A stretch of DNA of 36,161 nucleotides. It comes from an uncultured Coriobacteriales bacterium (GTDB taxonomy: Bacteria > Actinomycetota > Coriobacteriia > Coriobacteriales > UMGS124). The DNA lies in the NCBI GenBank assembly GCA_934654475.1, contig CAKUFZ010000016.1, positions 1 through 36,161 of the forward strand, read 5' to 3'. Within the stretch, counting starts at the first letter, position 1, and each line of letters starts with the position of its first letter. Below are positions 32,149 through 36,161 of this stretch, one piece after another. The position numbers and the translations under genes were made by a program. A model generated the notes under the pieces. That model saw nothing but the letters and a program-made list of their open reading frames with translations. It searched no databases and was not told the DNA's origin.

Positions 32149-33801
32149 TTAGAGACGGAACTCTTCCACAAGCTCTTTGAGTTGCTCGCGGCTGTGGACG
32201 TCGAGCTTGGCATAGAGGTTGCGTGCGTGGGTGCGGATGGTGCTTTCTGACAGACACAGAGCCTCGCCAATCTGCACTTTGCTGAGGTCGCGTATCAAAA
32301 GGCGCGCTATGTCTATCTCGCGGCGCGTGAGATTGTAATGCTTTCCCATCAGCAGAAGGCGCGTTTCGATGTCATCGGTAGTCGATGTCGCGGCGGGACC
32401 TGCTGGGGATGTGCTCGCGATTGCTGGCATCCCACCGTTCGCTGCTGCGCAAGGAGCATCGTTTATCAAACCAGGGGTGTTAAGGCTGCCTGCGTTGATA
32501 AGGTCAGACGTGCAGGCATCATTCTGGGGCGCGTTGTGCTTTTGCGAAGCACCGCTTGTGGTGTGCGTGTTTCCAAAATCGGCGAAAAGCGGCCGCGTGA
32601 GAGGCGTCGAGTTGCTTACCAGCAAAAACATGCTGCCAGCAAGAAGCACAATCATGCACATGGCAACGAACATGGGCGAAGAATCGTAAGGACTCACTCC
32701 CATGGCAATGAGACGGCCAGCCTCGCGGGGCACTTGATGAGTGACCCAAACGGCTCCCAGCACAAGGTAGCTCGGTACATGCATATTGCGTGCCACGTCG
32801 TAGCTGACGTACCACAGCACGGCAAGCGTGAATGTGTTTGCGACGGTGACCAGTGCAGAGCCCACCTGCATGAGCTGCGGGGTGAGGCAGGCGAGCAAAA
32901 GCACGCCGATGACGAGCAGCATCAGGGGCATGTTCCACAGTGCCGAAAGGCGCAGGCACCGCCCTTTCATCAAGACATGCCACAATACGCCCGCACACAA
33001 AAGGCAGGTCATGAGTTGATGGAGCACTCGCATCGAGGCGGAAAGCTCGATGGCTTGGCCGTAGGGGAAACCGCGCGCGAACCCCAAAGCGAGGCTGAAT
33101 AGGGCAACGCCTGCAAGGAACCGAAAGAACGTGTCACGGAATTCGCGGGCATAGGGGAGTGGTGCAGCCTTGTGCGGGGTGGCGCCTGACGTGCACCCCG
33201 CGTCGTCCCTGCCATTGAGGCTTTGCATTGCATTGCGAAAGGTGACAAGGGACAAAGCGGGCATGAAGGCACCCACGAGCATGGTCAGTGATTTGGGAAG
33301 AAAGCCGAGCGCGAGTCCGGCCAGACAGCTCAGGGGGAGTGCTGAGAAAGCGTAGAGCAGCGACTCTTCAGGGTCGAGCCGCTCGTAGAAGGTAATCCAC
33401 ATGCCGCCGCCCCACACCACGCCGAGTGCCGAGAGCACGCATGCGATCCAGCCCAGCAGGGGCGTCTGTGTTTCGCTCGCCGCCAGGAGCAACACGCAAC
33501 CGCAGGTCATGAGGATGCAGCTTGCGACGCCCAGGCGGTTTTGGGTCTGCGTGGAGAACGTGCGACGTGCGAATATCGCCATAAGCACAAGAGTCACGAT
33601 GCCGCGCGTCAGGTTGACGACGACGGTTGCCATGCCCGAATCGGTGGCGGCATAGAGGTCGTACACGCAACACTGCAGCCACACGCGTATGGCGGCGAGA
33701 CCAAGAAAACTGCAGGAGAACAGCGGGGCAAACCGGCGCGCAAACAACGACCACGATGCCTTGTTTGTCCCCTGCGGCACGCAGCCTTCCCTTTGTTGCA
33801 T
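32149..33801 (-). CDS. LuxR-type transcriptional regulator with N-terminal multi-spanning membrane domain
   Basis: 550 residues from the ATG at 33801, with GGGGGAAGG upstream and a TATACT box (33864-33859) about 58 bases before it; the open frame extends to 34014, across a terminator stem, so that extension is not real. About 12 hydrophobic helices fill residues 25-400 (for example FSCSFLGLAAIRVWLQ, CVLLLAASETQTPLLGWIAC, LMLLVIGVLLLACLT). A Ser/Thr/Ala/Pro-rich linker of about 80 residues leads to the LuxR helix-turn-helix: LTRREIDIARLLIRDLSKVQ, then LSESTIRTHARNLYAKLDVH and SREQLKELVEEF. It has no receiver domain. Upstream on the same strand is flavoprotein 3. The likely role is a membrane sensor-regulator for that gene or for the kinase operon it faces. 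Confidence 0.9.
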   Translation of the reverse strand: MQQREGCVPQGTNKASWSLFARRFAPLFSCSFLGLAAIRVWLQCCVYDLYAATDSGMATVVVNLTRGIVTLVLMAIFARRTFSTQTQNRLGVASCILMTCGCVLLLAASETQTPLLGWIACVLSALGVVWGGGMWITFYERLDPEESLLYAFSALPLSCLAGLALGFLPKSLTMLVGAFMPALSLVTFRNAMQSLNGRDDAGCTSGATPHKAAPLPYAREFRDTFFRFLAGVALFSLALGFARGFPYGQAIELSASMRVLHQLMTCLLCAGVLWHVLMKGRCLRLSALWNMPLMLLVIGVLLLACLTPQLMQVGSALVTVANTFTLAVLWYVSYDVARNMHVPSYLVLGAVWVTHQVPREAGRLIAMGVSPYDSSPMFVAMCMIVLLAGSMFLLVSNSTPLTRPLFADFGNTHTTSGASQKHNAPQNDACTSDLINAGSLNTPGLINDAPCAAANGGMPAIASTSPAGPAATSTTDDIETRLLLMGKHYNLTRREIDIARLLIRDLSKVQIGEALCLSESTIRTHARNLYAKLDVHSREQLKELVEEFRL

Positions 33802-34213
33802 GCTCTGCCTTCCCCCTGGGCGTGTCCAAACCATCCAAAATGCCGTCTCATCAGGGAAAGTATAGCTTATGGGAAATGCAAGAACACCAACCATCATGAG
33901 GTTGGGGCTCTGAGATTCGCGATTGGGAGCGAGGCGGGTCGATGTGCGGCCATACCGATTGACTGCCCGAGGGAGCGCCGCCTTGGTTGGCAGACGCAAA
34001 GAGGCCCACCGCACCCAGTGGGGGCACTGGGTGCGGTGGGACGGAGGGGGGGATGATCAGATATGGGGAATACCCGAGGTGTATGAGGCGGGCTTGTCCA
34101 GACAAAGACCACCTCGTTAGCTCTGACCCAGTTGTGTCGCGGCCCTCTTGTTAGTCTCTTTCCAGGTGGAGCCTGGCTTGATTGCTTTGGCCTTGTGGTT
34201 CGGCCATGTCGCC
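33802..34213. other. Intergenic region between flavoprotein 3 and the second LuxR gene
   Basis: 412 bases. It holds the terminator hairpin (34005-34040) and the LuxR promoter box near 33860. Nothing gene-like is seen in 34041-34213. Confidence 0.6.
34005..34040 (-). terminator. Strong hairpin, likely terminator of flavoprotein 3
   Basis: Perfect 16-bp stem CCCACCGCACCCAGTG (34005-34020) / CACTGGGTGCGGTGGG (34025-34040) with a 4-base loop. On the minus strand CCTCTTTG follows, a weak U tail. It is 173 bases past the stop of flavoprotein 3 and about 200 bases before the LuxR start, so it insulates the two genes. Confidence 0.7.
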
Positions 34214-35920
34214 TTAGCCCTCCTGCTGAGCCTCTTCCCAGGTGAGCCAGCCCTCGGGCGTCACGGCGTCGTCGTGGCACTGCGTGCAGGTGAGCACAGG
34301 CGTGGCGTCCACGCGGTGGCAGTCTGTGCAAGCGGTGGCACCGTGCTGCGTGGCATGCTGGTTGAGCTGGCCCTCCACCTCGGTCATCTCGATAAGCGCC
34401 TCGCGGTCGACGGCGACGAAACCCAGGTAGGCCAGGGCGCTCATGGCAGCCTGATGGCCGAAGACGTTGATGTCGCAGATTGCGTTGCCGCCCAGGCGAT
34501 TGCCGCCGTGGATGCCGCCAGTGACCTCGCCGGCTGCGAACAGGCCGGGAATGGCCTCGCCGTCGGCGTTGAGCACCTCGGTGTCGGTGTTGATGCGCAG
34601 GCCGCCCATGGTGTGGTGGATGCCGGGGGCCACCTTGATCGCGTAGAACGGGGCATCCACGATGGACTCACGGGCCTTTTCGCGACCCATGGGATCGTCC
34701 TCGCTATTGGCGATAGCGTCGTTGTAGGCGGCGATGGTCTCGACAAAGGCCTCGGCGTCGGTGTCCATGAGCTGGCCGAGCTCCTCGATGGTGTCGGCGA
34801 CAAGGGCAAGGCCCTTGCTCACGAATTTGCTCTCCACTGACTTGTTGGAATCGTAGACCTTCTTGTCGAACACGGCGTACGCCCAGCCCTCGGGCTGGTC
34901 CCACTCGGCTGCGGAGACCTTGTCGCGGGTCAGAAGCTCGTTGGTGAAGCGCTGGCCGTCCTTGTTGACGAGCACGGCACCATCGCCGCGGATGCCCTCG
35001 GAAAGAAGGGTTGCCGTGGCCTGCTCAACGGTGGGGTGCACCTGAATCTGGTCGATGTCCACCGTGTCGGCGCCGATGGCCTGGGCAAGCAGGATGCCGT
35101 CGCCCGTTGCGCCGGGCTGGTTGGTGGTGACGGCGTTGAGCAGCTCGGGGCGGTACTGGGCGAGCATTTCATGGTTGGCGCCGAAGCCGCCGGCGGTCAC
35201 AATGACAGCCTTGGCGTTGTAAGTGACGCTGGCACCCGTGCGCAGGTCGGTGGCGCGCACGCCGCACACGGTACCGCTGTCGTCGACGAGGAGCTCGTCG
35301 GCGCGCATCTGCGTCACGGCGGCAACGTTGCGCTGCTCGCACTGCTCACACATGTGGCGCACGAGGTAGGTACCCACGGCCTCGCCGTCCTCGGGACGAT
35401 GGATGCGCTTGACTGAGGCACCGCCGGAAGTGGAGAGCTTCGTGAGGAACATGCCGCGCTCCTCCAGACGCTCGAGGGCGGCGTTGGAGTTCTCGCACAT
35501 GAAGGTGATGAGGTCCATGTTGCCCAGCTCATGGCCGCCCTCAAAGGTGTCGTTGGCGAAGAGCTCGACGCTGTCCTCAATGCCCTCGGCCTCCTGGACC
35601 TTGGTGCAGCAGGCGTTCATGCCGCCCTCGGCGCACACAGTGTTGCCACCGGCCACGGCCATCTTCTCGATAAGCAGCACGCGGGCGCCGCCGTCGTGCG
35701 CGCTCATGGCGGCGGTCATGCCCGCGCCGCCGGCACCGATGATGACGATGTCATAGTCAGGGCCGTCCTGGGCGGCGGAGGTCTCCTGCGCCTGGGCGGG
35801 CGCAGTCTGGGAAAGCACACTCATGCCTGCGAAAGCGACAAGGCCGGCGCCGAGTGCGCCCGTGACGAAAGCGCGGCGGGTCAGTGCGACGTTGCGGGTG
35901 CTGGTGTTCGTGGAGTCCAT
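34214..35920 (-). CDS. Tat-exported flavocytochrome c-type fumarate reductase-like enzyme with C-terminal di-haem tail (flavoprotein 3)
   Basis: 568 residues from the ATG at 35920, with GAGGAAGAGGG upstream. The Tat signal LTRRAFVTGALGAGLVAF ends near AQAQE. FAD binding is at YDIVIIGAGGAGMTAAMSA and LLIEKMAVAGGNT. The catalytic blocks of soluble fumarate reductases are intact: DPMGREKA, DAPFYAIKVAPGIHHTMGGL and GGIHGGNRLGGNA. So it likely reduces an enoate such as fumarate, urocanate or a cinnamate-like acid; which one is not readable. The last 49 residues carry two CxxCH motifs (CTDCH 531-535, CTQCH 545-549) plus His522 and His526, enough for two c-type haems. Known flavocytochromes c carry their haem domain at the N-terminus, so this order is unusual. 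Single gene with a hairpin terminator. Confidence 0.92.
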   Translation of the reverse strand: MDSTNTSTRNVALTRRAFVTGALGAGLVAFAGMSVLSQTAPAQAQETSAAQDGPDYDIVIIGAGGAGMTAAMSAHDGGARVLLIEKMAVAGGNTVCAEGGMNACCTKVQEAEGIEDSVELFANDTFEGGHELGNMDLITFMCENSNAALERLEERGMFLTKLSTSGGASVKRIHRPEDGEAVGTYLVRHMCEQCEQRNVAAVTQMRADELLVDDSGTVCGVRATDLRTGASVTYNAKAVIVTAGGFGANHEMLAQYRPELLNAVTTNQPGATGDGILLAQAIGADTVDIDQIQVHPTVEQATATLLSEGIRGDGAVLVNKDGQRFTNELLTRDKVSAAEWDQPEGWAYAVFDKKVYDSNKSVESKFVSKGLALVADTIEELGQLMDTDAEAFVETIAAYNDAIANSEDDPMGREKARESIVDAPFYAIKVAPGIHHTMGGLRINTDTEVLNADGEAIPGLFAAGEVTGGIHGGNRLGGNAICDINVFGHQAAMSALAYLGFVAVDREALIEMTEVEGQLNQHATQHGATACTDCHRVDATPVLTCTQCHDDAVTPEGWLTWEEAQQEG

Positions 35921-36061
35921 GGTTCCCTCTTCCTCGTGTGCCTGCAAATGTATGCATGCAGGCGGATTTTTGCCGCGCGGTCTTGTTGGGGAGTGTCTCT
36001 GGCCGTGCGGCTCGTCGGTTCACAGCATGCATCCGCGCCGGCTGCTCGTCTTCGTCCGATA

Positions 36062-36104
36062 GCGTGTGAAATGGTCCGTGCGAGGGGTGTGAAAAAACTC
36101 ACAC
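36062..36104. promoter_or_regulatory. Repeated GTGTGA sites upstream of flavoprotein 3
   Basis: GTGTGA (36087-36092) and TCACAC (36099-36104) form an inverted repeat with a 6-base spacer. A further GCGTGTGA is at 36062-36069, matching the outward TCACACGC at 36099-36106. They lie 140-185 bases before the start codon. They could bind a LuxR-type regulator; this is a guess from position. Confidence 0.45.
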
Positions 36105-36161
36105 GCATGGGAATTTGGGCAGGTAGAAGGTAATTATCGGATACAGGTGGTTTATTGGGGG

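Overview
The window is GC-rich, roughly 60% or more by eye, and densely coding. It looks like a chromosomal segment of an anaerobic, host-associated actinobacterium of the class Coriobacteriia, most likely family Eggerthellaceae (Eggerthella/Slackia/Gordonibacter-like). This placement is an inference from gene content: three Tat-exported FAD 'fumarate reductase-like' flavoproteins, two LuxR regulators fused to a multi-spanning membrane domain, a fused threonine/serine exporter and a very large sortase-anchored surface protein. No rRNA, tRNA, CRISPR array, integrase or transposase was found, and no marker here gives species-level placement.

Layout. 1-8.7 kb: a metal/arsenic-type permease running off the left edge (-); a small membrane-anchored protein plus a degenerate metallo-beta-lactamase-fold protein (+); a fused ThrE-type exporter and a Tat-exported CapA-like phosphoesterase (-); an unrecognised 203-residue protein (+); and an NCS2 purine permease (-) with a hairpin leader and a palindrome over its putative -35. 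9-14.5 kb: a U32-family protein with a 72-residue repeat insert; a 630-base non-coding stretch holding strong secondary structure and four 23-bp direct repeats; Tat flavoprotein no. 1; a dense inverted-repeat cluster; and O-acetylhomoserine sulfhydrylase. 14.8-18.3 kb: Tat flavoprotein no. 2, divergent from a membrane LuxR regulator. 18.9-26.9 kb: one 2684-residue cell-wall adhesin with 12 tandem isopeptide (Spy0128/FctA-like) domains and a VPKTG sorting signal. 27.3-34 kb: a stand-alone GltD-like Fe-S/FAD oxidoreductase (-); an overlapping operon of solute-binding lipoprotein, hybrid histidine kinase and HPt protein (+); and a second membrane LuxR regulator (-). 34.2-36 kb: Tat flavoprotein no. 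3 (-), with two C-terminal CxxCH haem motifs.

How the parts may fit together (inference). The flavoproteins are probably terminal reductases for organic electron acceptors outside the cytoplasmic membrane. Two of the three sit beside a membrane LuxR protein that could sense the substrate. The lipoprotein-kinase-HPt operon is an extracellular-ligand phosphorelay whose final receiver is not encoded next to it. The stretches of the window least explained by known families are the structured non-coding element at 10.68-10.95 kb and the operator-like cluster at 12.93-13.02 kb.
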